A stretch of DNA of 37,237 nucleotides, from contig CAZTJY010000021.1 of the NCBI GenBank assembly GCA_964613725.1, positions 1 to 37,237 of the forward strand, in the 5' to 3' direction. The notes beneath the pieces were generated by a model, which did no database searches, was not told where the DNA came from, and worked only from the letters and a program-made list of their open reading frames with translations. The stretch comes from Parapedobacter sp964613725. GTDB taxonomy: Bacteria; Bacteroidota; Bacteroidia; Sphingobacteriales; Sphingobacteriaceae. The translations under genes were made by a program, and so were the position numbers. Within the stretch, counting starts at the first letter, position 1. Each line of letters begins with the position of its first letter. Shown here piece by piece: positions 17,846 through 25,323 of this stretch.

Positions 17846-19279
17846 ATGCGACAGTGTTTTATAGGAATTGATGTGGGTACACAAGGAGTACGTGCGTCGA
17901 TGGTCACGGAAACCGGTGAGGTCGTGGGGGAGGCGTCACGCCGATTTGTCCTTACCGAAGGGTCCCGGATGGAACAGTCGCCAGACGATTGGTGGGATAA
18001 TACGATAAAGGTGATGGACGAACTCTATGCGCTATGGCAGGCACAGCCTGATGCCTACCACGTGGTCGCCATTGGCGTAGACTCAACCTCGGGTTCGGTT
18101 ATACCGCTCGACCGGGCGAACCGCCCGTTGCATCCGGCAATCATGTATAGCGACCCGCGGTCAGTGGATGCGGGTCGTAAGGTCAAGGCACTTGCCGAGC
18201 GCCATGTAGCCGACGGTTACACCGGATTCAACGCATCAAGCGGCTTGTCCAAGATGGTGTGGTTTGTTGAAACCTATCCCGAAAAAGCATCAGAAATCCA
18301 CCAATGGGTGCATGCCTCCGACTATATCACCGGTATGCTATGCGGCCGGTTTGACGTTACGGATTATACTAATGCGCTGAAATCGGGGTATGATGTGGCG
18401 AAGTTCCAATGGCCCGATTACCTAACTGCCGAGCTACCGCTGCAGCGCGCGTGGTTTCAGGAAGTAGTGCCTTCGGGAACACCCATCGGTGGTTTGCATG
18501 AGGCGCTGGCCGCGCGGTGGCGAATGCCCCAAGCGCAGGTGGTCGCCGGCATGACCGATGGCTGCGCATCACAAGTAGCGTCAGGTGCCGTGAAACCGGG
18601 CGAATGGAACACGACGATTGGAACGACGCTGGTCGTCAAAGGAGTGACCGAAAACGCCGTACATGATCCTAAGGGAAGGTTGTACAGCCATCGGCATCCT
18701 GATGGGTACTGGATGCCGGGTGGCGCCAGCAATACAGGGGCAGACTGGGTTACGACCGATTTCGGCACGGATTTACAGCCACTGAATGAAGCAGCGGCGG
18801 CGCTTATTCCAACAGGATTGCTGGCTTGGCCACTGAAGCAGACCGGTGAGCGGTTCCCGTTCATTGCGCCCCAAGCGAAAGGGTTTATGCCAATAAGCGC
18901 TTCACCGGCTAAATGTTTTGCCGCATGTATGGAAGGCGTGGCGTTCATCGAGCGAATGGCATACGAACTCATCGAGCAGCTTTCAGGTGAACACGTTGCA
19001 GCAGTTTATACTGCGGGCGGCGGGAGCAACAGCGACACATGGCTCCGTATCCGGGCCAACGTATTAGGACGCCCCATATACAAGTGCCGCGACGCGAATG
19101 GCGCAGTGGGAGCAGCAGTCGTCGCCGCATCGAAAATACGATTCACGTCGATAGCTGAAGCCGCACAGGCCATGACAGCTATTGAGCGGGAAGTTCTTCC
19201 CGAGCAGGTTATGGTAGACCGGTATGAGACCGCATATAGCCGTTTTGTGGCTGAATTGAAAAAGAAAGGATATTATTAA
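17846..19279 (+). CDS. Second FGGY-family carbohydrate kinase, xylulokinase/ribulokinase-like
   Basis: A 477-residue FGGY kinase starting two bases after the first kinase's stop. The phosphate motif is FIGIDVGTQGVRASMV (about 5-20); GVDSTSGSVIPLDRANRPL and YSDPRSVDAGRKV follow. The catalytic Asp is in VVAGMTDGCASQ (about 237), then EWNTTIGTTLVVKGVT, and the C-terminal AVYTAGGGSNSDTW (about 387) with GAVGAAVVAA. It is clearly a different subfamily from its neighbour, so tandem duplication within the operon is unlikely. Closest family sense is D-xylulose or D-ribulose kinase. Two unlike kinases in one operon suggest that two alcohol or ketose products, or two successive steps, are phosphorylated. 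Confidence 0.87.
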   Translation: MRQCFIGIDVGTQGVRASMVTETGEVVGEASRRFVLTEGSRMEQSPDDWWDNTIKVMDELYALWQAQPDAYHVVAIGVDSTSGSVIPLDRANRPLHPAIMYSDPRSVDAGRKVKALAERHVADGYTGFNASSGLSKMVWFVETYPEKASEIHQWVHASDYITGMLCGRFDVTDYTNALKSGYDVAKFQWPDYLTAELPLQRAWFQEVVPSGTPIGGLHEALAARWRMPQAQVVAGMTDGCASQVASGAVKPGEWNTTIGTTLVVKGVTENAVHDPKGRLYSHRHPDGYWMPGGASNTGADWVTTDFGTDLQPLNEAAAALIPTGLLAWPLKQTGERFPFIAPQAKGFMPISASPAKCFAACMEGVAFIERMAYELIEQLSGEHVAAVYTAGGGSNSDTWLRIRANVLGRPIYKCRDANGAVGAAVVAASKIRFTSIAEAAQAMTAIEREVLPEQVMVDRYETAYSRFVAELKKKGYY

Positions 19280-19280
19280 T

Positions 19281-19877
19281 ATGTTGCACGTATATCTGCT
19301 CCGCCACGGAGAAACGACGTATAATGCCGATGGCAACCGCTATTGTGGGCGTACTGACGCTAAGTTGACGGAAAATGGAATTGCCCAAGCGCAGCGGGTG
19401 GCAGACGCCCTGCAGGGTATAAAAATAGATGCGGTGTATGCCTCGCCCTTGGAACGGGCCTATCGGACGGCTGAAATCGCTTCTCGTGAGCGACTTCCCG
19501 TCGTCCGCGACCCGCGGCTCATTGAGCTGGACTTCGGTGCGTGGGAGGGAAAAACTAGGGCGGAATTTGTTGCCGAGAACCCCACGCTGTGGGAAGCCTG
19601 GAATAACGACCCCACTACGGCACCCGCGGGTGGCACTGGCGATACAGCCCTGCAGGTGGTACATCGGGTCGACGATTTCTTCGCGGAAATGCAACACCGC
19701 CACAACGGGCAGAACATCGTGGTGGTGGCCCATAATGGCGTGAACCGCCTGTACCTCGCGTATAAGCTGGGAATGCCCCTGCGCAATTACCGGTACCTTG
19801 TGCAGGAAAATTCCGCCGTCACCTTAATCCGCTTCGGCGGCGAGGAACCTTTCACTTTGTTGAAATTAAATGATTGA
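19281..19877 (+). CDS. Histidine phosphatase (phosphoglycerate-mutase-like, CobC-type)
   Basis: A 198-residue cytosolic histidine phosphatase. The phospho-acceptor motif LLRHGETTYNADGNRYCGR places the catalytic His at residue 9. The second half shows YASPLERAYRTAEIA (about 53), ELDFGAWEGKTRAEF (about 77, acid Glu) and VVVAHNGVNRLYLAYKLG (second His about 151). There is no signal peptide, so it works on a cytosolic phosphate ester, unlike the secreted esterases of this locus. Automated pipelines often label such proteins alpha-ribazole phosphatase, but no cobalamin genes are near. It begins one base after the second kinase and overlaps the next gene, hence probably acts on a product of the same pathway. 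Confidence 0.85.
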   Translation: MLHVYLLRHGETTYNADGNRYCGRTDAKLTENGIAQAQRVADALQGIKIDAVYASPLERAYRTAEIASRERLPVVRDPRLIELDFGAWEGKTRAEFVAENPTLWEAWNNDPTTAPAGGTGDTALQVVHRVDDFFAEMQHRHNGQNIVVVAHNGVNRLYLAYKLGMPLRNYRYLVQENSAVTLIRFGGEEPFTLLKLND

Positions 19878-20767
19878 TGGATATGAGCTTTCGTTATGTA
19901 CTATCGGTTGCCTCGCTGCTCGGATTAGCAACAGGGGCGTGTGTCGATGATTTGACCAACCTTCATCGCTTGGATTTTAAGAACCCGGCGGAACTCCATC
20001 AGTTTTTTACCTATAAGGAAGGTGCGACAATTGTCAGCGGTCATCGCGGTACCGTAGAGCAAGGACTGCCAGAAAATAGTATTGCTGGAATGGAAGGGGT
20101 CTTGCGCCATACGCCCGCCTTTTTTGAAATCGATCCGCGGCTTACCAAAGATAGTGTGATCGTGCTGATGCATGACGCAACCCTTGACCGAACCACAAAC
20201 GGAAGCGGTAAATTGGCGGACTATACGTGGGCCGAAGTACAACAGTTGCGCTTGAAAGACCGCGACGGAAATGTAACACCCTACGGGATTCCCACGCTGG
20301 ATGAAGTGATCGAATGGGCACGGGGGAAAACGGTACTCAACCTCGATCAGAAAGATGTTCCTGTGGAACTTTCCGCCGACATCATCCGGAAGCACGATGC
20401 CTATTCGTTTGTGATGGTCACTGTGCATTCGCCCGAACAGGCTCGGTTCTACCTAGACAGGAACAGTGACCAGATGCTCTCCGCACACATCAAGACACCG
20501 GATGTATTTGAAGCCTACCGTGTAGCAGGTATTCCGTTTAACCGGATGATTGCGTATATCGGCCCAGATGTGAAGCCCGAGAACCAGGAGATGTATAAAC
20601 TCCTGAATACGGAGGGTATCATGTGCATGATATCCGCGGCACCAACCTACGATAAACTGTCCGCTGGTGAGGCGCGCGCCGACGCGTATCGGGCTGTTTT
20701 TGCCGATGGTGCGTCGATCCTGGAGTCTGATTTGCCTATCGAGGTCGGGGAAGCTCTACGTGAATGA
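19877..20767 (+). CDS. Secreted glycerophosphodiester phosphodiesterase (second copy)
   Basis: A GDPD-family protein of 296 residues from the ATG at 19877, which overlaps the preceding stop by one base (TGATG). TTG at 19874 and ATG at 19883 are alternatives, the last giving the cleanest signal sequence (MSFRYVLSVASLLGLATGAC, possible but non-classical lipobox). Active-site blocks are VSGHRGTVEQGLPENS (about 53, His-Arg), FFEIDPRLTKDSV (about 81, metal Glu/Asp) and LMHDATLDRTTNG (about 96, second His). It differs substantially from the first GDPD of the locus: the HRG is followed by a short insertion (TVEQGL) before PEN. It closes the tight gene run; a gap of 138 bases follows. Confidence 0.87.
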   Translation: MDMSFRYVLSVASLLGLATGACVDDLTNLHRLDFKNPAELHQFFTYKEGATIVSGHRGTVEQGLPENSIAGMEGVLRHTPAFFEIDPRLTKDSVIVLMHDATLDRTTNGSGKLADYTWAEVQQLRLKDRDGNVTPYGIPTLDEVIEWARGKTVLNLDQKDVPVELSADIIRKHDAYSFVMVTVHSPEQARFYLDRNSDQMLSAHIKTPDVFEAYRVAGIPFNRMIAYIGPDVKPENQEMYKLLNTEGIMCMISAAPTYDKLSAGEARADAYRAVFADGASILESDLPIEVGEALRE

Positions 20768-20868
20768 CGTCGGCAACGCCCGGTTCTGCCATCACGACGA
20801 TTATTACGCTTTTACCATGTTCCGCCTTGCGTAATTTGTTCGTTAATGGCAGATGAGCGAACGAAAAG

Positions 20869-20901
20869 TTTGCTTTATATCTATAAACTTTTCTAAGTTT
20901 G
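20869..20901 (+). promoter_or_regulatory. Bacteroidota-type promoter at the helicase gene
   Basis: TTTG at 20869-20872, 21 bases, then TAAGTTTG at 20894-20901: a full consensus match. The -7 box ends only four bases before the ATG at 20906, so transcription would start at or within a few bases of the start codon and the mRNA would be leaderless or almost so. Confidence 0.55.
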
Positions 20902-20905
20902 CTCC

Positions 20906-22231
20906 ATGGAGCGGAAAACCTTTGCCGATTTCAAGTTCAATAAGCAGATACTGAATGCTGTGGAAGAGGCAGGCTATACAGAACCGACGCCGATTCAACA
21001 AAAAGCAATCCCCCCCATTCTGGCGGGCCAGGATGTCATGGGCATTGCTCAAACCGGCACAGGGAAGACAGCCGCGTTCGTGTTGCCGCTATTGATGAAA
21101 CTAAAGTACGCGCAGGGCAATGACCCCAGGGCCCTTATCCTGTCGCCCACACGCGAGCTGGCCATGCAAATCGAAACGCACATCCAGCTTTTTGCCAAGT
21201 ACACCGATTTACGAACCGTGGTGCTATACGGTGGGCTGGGGCCGAAGACGCAGATCGCCGAATTGGAAAAAGGAGCCGATATCGTGGTGGCTACCCCAGG
21301 GCGGTTTCTAGACCTGTACCTTGCTGGCCACATCATCACCAAATCGCTGAACGTGCTGGTGATGGACGAGGCCGACAAAATGATGGACATGGGGTTCATC
21401 AGCAAGCTGCACCGCATCCTGGAGGTAGTGCCTCGGAAGCGACAGAACCTACTTTTCTCGGCCACCATGAGCGAACTGGTACATAAGATAGCTGGAGATT
21501 TCCTTGCTTTTCCTACCATCGTGGAGGTGACCGAACAGGCTACACCTGCGCAGACGGTAACACAGACCTGTTACCGCGTGCCCAACCTGAAGACAAAAAT
21601 CAATCTGCTGCAACACTTGCTTAAGGACGACGAAGCCGTAAGCCGTCTCATTATTTTCTGCAAAACCAAAGCGGTAGCCGACAACGTATTCCATTTTCTG
21701 GAGCGCAGGTATGGTAGGGAGCATGTACGCGTGATCCATGCCAACAAAGGACAGAACACACGCATAAATTCCATCAACGCGTTCAAAGAGGGAAACGTGC
21801 GGATGTTGGTCGCCACCGATGTGGCCGCCCGTGGGCTGGATGTTAGCAACGTGAGCCACGTCATCAATTTTGACGTGCCCATCGTTATTGAGGATTATGT
21901 GCATCGTATTGGCCGTACCGGCCGCGCAAACCAAACCGGTGATGCCATTACGTTCTGCAATCCCGCTGAGGAATATTACATCCATAAAATAGAGCAACTG
22001 ATCCGCCAGCAAATACCGATATCTGCCATTCCCGAAGAGGTGTTTATCGAAAAGACAGGTTTCGAGGAACGTCAGGCAATCGCGCGTGAGATCGACGCCC
22101 AGAAGCGGAAGGAGAACCCCGAATTCCAAGGCGCTTTTCACGAGAAGAAGGCCGGCAACCAGCGTACGGCTAAACGCCAGCGAGACGAAAGAGGCAAGCG
22201 CAAACCCACGCAAAGCAAACGGCGGAGATGA
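20906..22231 (+). CDS. rhlE: DEAD-box ATP-dependent RNA helicase, RhlE-type
   Basis: A 441-residue RNA helicase that unwinds structured RNA (ribosome assembly, RNA decay). Motifs in order: Q motif FNKQILNAVEEAGYTEPTPI with the Gln following; Walker A AQTGTGKT (about 48); PTRELAMQ (about 82); VATPGRF (about 127); DEAD (about 154); SAT (about 186); RMLVATDVAARGLDV (about 298); HRIGRTGRA (about 333). The C-terminal tail (about 400-441) is rich in Lys, Arg and Gln, as in RhlE proteins. The start is set by the family, which normally begins with a few residues before FADFKFNK. It is the first gene of a new unit after the catabolic locus and overlaps the next ATG by four bases. Confidence 0.93.
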   Translation: MERKTFADFKFNKQILNAVEEAGYTEPTPIQQKAIPPILAGQDVMGIAQTGTGKTAAFVLPLLMKLKYAQGNDPRALILSPTRELAMQIETHIQLFAKYTDLRTVVLYGGLGPKTQIAELEKGADIVVATPGRFLDLYLAGHIITKSLNVLVMDEADKMMDMGFISKLHRILEVVPRKRQNLLFSATMSELVHKIAGDFLAFPTIVEVTEQATPAQTVTQTCYRVPNLKTKINLLQHLLKDDEAVSRLIIFCKTKAVADNVFHFLERRYGREHVRVIHANKGQNTRINSINAFKEGNVRMLVATDVAARGLDVSNVSHVINFDVPIVIEDYVHRIGRTGRANQTGDAITFCNPAEEYYIHKIEQLIRQQIPISAIPEEVFIEKTGFEERQAIAREIDAQKRKENPEFQGAFHEKKAGNQRTAKRQRDERGKRKPTQSKRRR

Positions 22232-22476
22232 AACGATTGCGGGTTACACCACTGAACATTGCGTCCGCGCTGGTATTGGCCGGATTGCTCTGGCAGGTGA
22301 TGGACAACGCGATTGGGATGGGAAGAATTGGGTGGTTTTTGTTACTTTTGTTGGTCATGGTCGTCGCGGATCAGTTTTTCAGGTTCATGCTCGGCAGCCT
22401 CAAACGGGTATGGATTGCGGAGGGGGCATTTTTGATATTCGTGGTGTTGGCCGTATGGTTGTTGAGGTTATGGTAG
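22228..22476 (+). CDS. Small membrane protein of unknown function
   Basis: An 82-residue protein whose ATG overlaps the helicase stop (ATGA), implying translational coupling. Two or three hydrophobic segments are visible: PLNIASALVLAGLLWQVM (about 8-25), IGWFLLLLLVMVVADQFF (about 34-51) and EGAFLIFVVLAVWLLRLW (about 65-82). The remaining residues are basic loops (MKRLRV, GSLKRVW). I do not recognise a family. It ends 19 bases before gldC. Confidence 0.65.
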   Translation: MKRLRVTPLNIASALVLAGLLWQVMDNAIGMGRIGWFLLLLLVMVVADQFFRFMLGSLKRVWIAEGAFLIFVVLAVWLLRLW

Positions 22477-22495
22477 TAGCTTATTGAGGAAGAAA

Positions 22496-22846
22496 ATGAA
22501 GAAAGCAGAAATAAAACTGACAGTGACGCTGGACGAAAACAACGTACCGGATGATATCATGTGGGAATCGTCGGATGGCGAGAATAAAGAAGCCCTGCCT
22601 GCAAAGGCGCTGTTTCTGGCGTTGTGGGATCACCACTATAAAAATTCCATGCGCATCGATTTGTGGACAAAGGATATGCCGCTAGATGAGATGAAGCGCT
22701 TTTTTTACGAAACGTTGCAAACCCTTGGTGACACGTTTATCCGTGCTGCGGGGGAGGACCCCGTTGCGAAAGCGGTTATCGGTGACCTGCGGGATTATTG
22801 CGATCACTTCGCCGAAAAAATGGAAGTCCCCCAAAAGCAGGGTTGA
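22496..22846 (+). CDS. gldC: GldC, gliding-motility-associated protein
   Basis: A 116-residue soluble protein. KKAEIKLTVTLDENNVPDDI, ALFLALWDHHYKNSMRIDLW, TKDMPLDEMKRFFYETLQTL and DLRDYCDHFAEKMEV match the GldC pattern of Bacteroidota along its whole length. In Flavobacterium, GldC is an accessory gliding protein whose molecular role is not settled; it is conserved in many non-gliding members, so its presence does not prove motility. An in-frame TTG at 22484 would add four residues, but the ATG at 22496 is preceded by AGGAAG and matches the family start. It is clustered with small genes and not with other gld genes. Confidence 0.85.
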   Translation: MKKAEIKLTVTLDENNVPDDIMWESSDGENKEALPAKALFLALWDHHYKNSMRIDLWTKDMPLDEMKRFFYETLQTLGDTFIRAAGEDPVAKAVIGDLRDYCDHFAEKMEVPQKQG

Positions 22847-22896
22847 TGAATTGAAATGCAGATAGCAAACAGCAAACAGGAAAAAGGCAGAAAGCA

Positions 22897-23316
22897 ATGA
22901 ACTACTTTCTAGTAAAATCGGAGCCATTCAAATACAGCTGGCAACAATTCCTCGCAGACAAGCAGACATTTTGGGATGGCGTTCGCAATTACCAGGCCCG
23001 TAATAATTTGCAAGCGATGAAAAAGGGCGACCTCGTACTGTTTTATCACAGCAATGAGGGTAAGGAAGTGGTCGGGATAGCCAAAGTGGTAACCGAGGCG
23101 TATCAAGACCCCACCACAACGGACGAGCGCTGGGTGGTGGTAGACCTGGCCCCGATGGAAACCTTGAAAAAACCGGTTACGCTCGAAACCATTAAAGCAG
23201 ATTCCTATCTTCAAGATGTAGCTTTGGTACGTCAGGGGCGGTTGTCGGTCATGCCGCTCAAGCGTGAGGAATTTGATCGCATCGTCGCATTGGGCAACGG
23301 AGATGCGGGAGATTAG
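22897..23316 (+). CDS. EVE-domain protein (thymocyte nuclear protein 1-like)
   Basis: A 139-residue single-domain EVE protein, related to the PUA/ASCH folds that bind modified bases in nucleic acids. MNYFLVKSEPFKYSWQQFL, FWDGVRNYQARNNLQAMKKG, DLVLFYHSNEGKEVVGIAKV and LVRQGRLSVMPLKREEFDRI are the diagnostic blocks, covering the pocket-forming Trp/Asn-Tyr region. Length is complete for the stand-alone form. Such proteins occur widely as single genes and also in restriction and defence contexts, but no defence genes are present here. It follows gldC by 50 bases with a short AGCAAAC tandem in between. Confidence 0.88.
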   Translation: MNYFLVKSEPFKYSWQQFLADKQTFWDGVRNYQARNNLQAMKKGDLVLFYHSNEGKEVVGIAKVVTEAYQDPTTTDERWVVVDLAPMETLKKPVTLETIKADSYLQDVALVRQGRLSVMPLKREEFDRIVALGNGDAGD

Positions 23317-23381
23317 GAGAAGGTAAACGGCCAGGCACTCATAAGAGCAAGGAAAAAAGAAATAAATCAATAATTATTCAA

Positions 23382-24380
23382 ATGAAGAAATATGTAATAT
23401 ACGCCCCGGTCATCTGTCTGCTGATTGCGGGGACCATTTCGTGTAATAATGGAAGCTCCATGCAGAAACAAGAAGAAGAGATACACAACGCGGCCACGCA
23501 AGTTGTGCCCGAGGAGGCTAAGGGACTGATCGGGCGTTGGGACCTTACGGTAGACAAAGACGGCAAAGAAGTACCTTCATGGTTGGAAGTCAAATTGTCG
23601 GGTATGGACGTATTGGTAGGCGCGTTTGTTGCCGATGCCGGAAGTAGCCGACCGATATCTTATATCACGCTGCAAGACGGAAGGTTTTCGTTTCAGATTC
23701 CACCGCAATGGGAAGGCGGTGGCGGATTGTTTACCATTGAGGGCGAGCTGGCTGGGGACGGCCTAAAAGGCACAATCACGACCAATAAAGGTAACACGTT
23801 TAACTTTACGGGTGTTAAAGCACCTTACCTGGTTCGCACGGGCGACGTGCAATGGGGTGACCCCATTGAGCTCTTCAATGGCAAGGACTTAACCGGCTGG
23901 AAAACGTCAGGCGATAACAGTCAATGGGTGGTTGAAGATGGTATACTGATTAACAAAGAAACCGGTGCCAACTTGATTAGTGAGCAGCGGTTTGATGACT
24001 TCAAACTTATCGCTGAATTCCGGTACAAGGATGGGGCCAATTCCGGTATTTACTTGCGGGGACGGTACGAAGTGCAGATTGAAGACTCCCCGAAAGACAG
24101 GCATCCCGGCTCGCTGTATTTTGGCGGTGTATATGGCTTCCTGTCGCCAAGTGAAATGGCAACTTTGGGCCCGAATGAGTGGAATAAATACGAAATTACG
24201 CTACGTGGACGCATGATTACCGTGGTAGCCAACGGCAAGACCATCATCAACAACCAGGAAATCCCTGGCATCACAGGCGGTGCGCTTGACAGCCACGAAG
24301 GCGAGCCGGGTCCGATTTATATTCAAGGGGACCATACAGGCGTGGAGTTCCGGAAAATCACGGTGATACCGGCAAAGTAA
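23382..24380 (+). CDS. DUF1080 (3-keto-disaccharide hydrolase-like) lipoprotein
   Basis: A 332-residue exported lipoprotein (MKKYVIYAPVICLLIAGTIS followed by the lipidated Cys at residue 21). About 45-150 is a separate beta-rich domain (GLIGRWDLTVDKDGKEV, FSFQIPPQWEGGGGLF). About 164-332 is the DUF1080/3-keto-disaccharide hydrolase fold: LFNGKDLTGWKTSG, WVVEDGILINKETGAN, FKLIAEFRYKDGANSGIYLR, EWNKYEITLRGRMITVVANG and VEFRKITVIPAK. Some members hydrolyse 3-keto-glycosides, others have only been assigned as sugar-binding concanavalin-like domains. It stands outside the catabolic locus, and no glucoside 3-dehydrogenase is adjacent, so the function is only a family-level guess. Confidence 0.82.
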   Translation: MKKYVIYAPVICLLIAGTISCNNGSSMQKQEEEIHNAATQVVPEEAKGLIGRWDLTVDKDGKEVPSWLEVKLSGMDVLVGAFVADAGSSRPISYITLQDGRFSFQIPPQWEGGGGLFTIEGELAGDGLKGTITTNKGNTFNFTGVKAPYLVRTGDVQWGDPIELFNGKDLTGWKTSGDNSQWVVEDGILINKETGANLISEQRFDDFKLIAEFRYKDGANSGIYLRGRYEVQIEDSPKDRHPGSLYFGGVYGFLSPSEMATLGPNEWNKYEITLRGRMITVVANGKTIINNQEIPGITGGALDSHEGEPGPIYIQGDHTGVEFRKITVIPAK

Positions 24381-24433
24381 AACCCTTCAAACATTTTCCG
24401 ATTGGAATTGTTGGAAGGTTAAATATAAATCTT

Positions 24434-24646
24434 ATGGCAAAGACAATCGGAATCATTCTGGTCATCGTAGGTGTAGTCATGCTGGTGTGGACCGGCTTTT
24501 CATTCACGAAGAAAGAAAAGGTAGTGGATATCGGAGCACTGGAAATCAACGCGGACAAAAAGGAAAGTGTGAATTGGCCGCCTTATGTCGGCGGGATCGT
24601 GTTGGTAGCCGGGGTGGTGTTGCTGCTGGTCCCTAAACGGAGATAG
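24434..24646 (+). CDS. Small two-helix membrane protein
   Basis: A 70-residue protein with two hydrophobic helices: TIGIILVIVGVVMLVWTGFS (about 4-23) and VGGIVLVAGVVLLLVPKRR (about 52-70), joined by a charged loop (KKEKVVDIGALEINADKKES). This layout is common in short Bacteroidota membrane proteins induced in envelope stress, but I cannot assign a family. The gene starts 53 bases after the DUF1080 gene and is followed by a long gene-free stretch. Confidence 0.65.
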   Translation: MAKTIGIILVIVGVVMLVWTGFSFTKKEKVVDIGALEINADKKESVNWPPYVGGIVLVAGVVLLLVPKRR

Positions 24647-24679
24647 GGAGAAGATAGGGAAAGGACGGCGTGGTTAAAA

Positions 24680-24718
24680 GGCAGTCCTCATCCACCAGTT
24701 GGCGGATAAAGGACTGCC
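24680..24718. terminator. Strong hairpin, possible terminator
   Basis: GGCAGTCCT (24680-24688) pairs perfectly with AGGACTGCC (24710-24718); inside, ATCC and GGAT extend the stem beyond a small internal loop. There is no U-run on the plus side; on the minus side the stem would be followed by TTTT. It lies 34 bases after the small membrane gene, where a terminator would be expected. Confidence 0.4.
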
Positions 24719-24992
24719 TGTCGTGTCGCTAGCGAACGAGGGTACGTCTGGAAATGGGGTGATCCAAAGCACCCGTTTGATTTCGTGTAGGAACCTATCA
24801 ACCCATTTTCTTACATCTAAATGAAACATTAAATGAAGCGATTTTTGCTTAGGAGCGCGCTATTGCCCCCAAACAAACGAACACAACCAATTTACAATAT
24901 ACGCCTGCGGTATGTACGATAATTACCAAACATCCCTTGGGAATTCTTCCGAACAACTTCAGTCTTTCTTCGTAATTTCTTCTCCCTTTCTC

Positions 24993-25093
24993 CTGCCATA
25001 TACTATGATTTCACTAAGGCATATCTAACCCGTATCTATCAAATCGGTAGCCACGGCATAGATGAATCATACATACGGGTTAGAATATGGCAG
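24993..25093. repeat. Nested inverted repeat
   Basis: Outer arms CTGCCATAT (24993-25001) and ATATGGCAG (25085-25093) enclose perfect 11-base inner arms CTAACCCGTAT (25025-25035) and ATACGGGTTAG (25073-25083). The left arms are 23 bases apart and the right arms only 1, so it is not one continuous hairpin. It could be a mobile-element end, a binding site or a cruciform. Confidence 0.5.
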
Positions 25094-25323
25094 AACAATG
25101 GCAGGAAAAAGGCAGGAGTTATCCCTGTGATACCCGTATATATTTCGACAAAAAGGCCAAAAAACGGTACTTTACCGAAGAGTATACGGCAAAGCATCGG
25201 GAAAAGCACACATTCGAACAGGCAAAGGATAGGGCAGGGCCTGGGCTGGGATCATGCTGGAGACCGCTTCGGGTCGGCTTCGGAGGTAGGTTTGCATTCC
25301 ATGTTGCCTTGTACTGCGCTTAG
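25087..25323 (+). CDS. Doubtful 78-residue ORF
   Basis: An open frame from an ATG that sits in the right arm of the nested inverted repeat. The first 50 residues look protein-like and strongly charged (MAEQWQEKGRSYPCDTRIYF, then a Lys/Glu-rich stretch KKAKKRYFTEEYTAKHREKH), while the rest (AGPGLGSCWRPLRVGFGG) reads like translated noncoding DNA. No family is recognised. It may be the front part of a gene cut by insertion of the downstream G+C-richer sequence, or chance. Confidence 0.22.
   Translation: MAEQWQEKGRSYPCDTRIYFDKKAKKRYFTEEYTAKHREKHTFEQAKDRAGPGLGSCWRPLRVGFGGRFAFHVALYCA

Noticed and set aside
16392..19279. Tandem duplication of FGGY kinases
   Set aside because: Motif blocks differ throughout, and the two belong to separate subfamilies; recent duplication would leave obvious similarity.
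20803..20835. Terminator after the second GDPD (ATTACGC/GCGTAAT)
   Set aside because: Only 7 bp, a 19-base loop and no U-run; too weak to call.
22897..23316. Defence island based on the EVE-domain gene
   Set aside because: No restriction, methyltransferase or other defence genes are near; solitary EVE genes are widespread.
24381..24420. Imperfect inverted repeat between the DUF1080 gene and the next small gene
   Set aside because: The arms (AACCCTTC... and ...GAAGGTT) have several mismatches and no U-run; the next gene begins 14 bases later.
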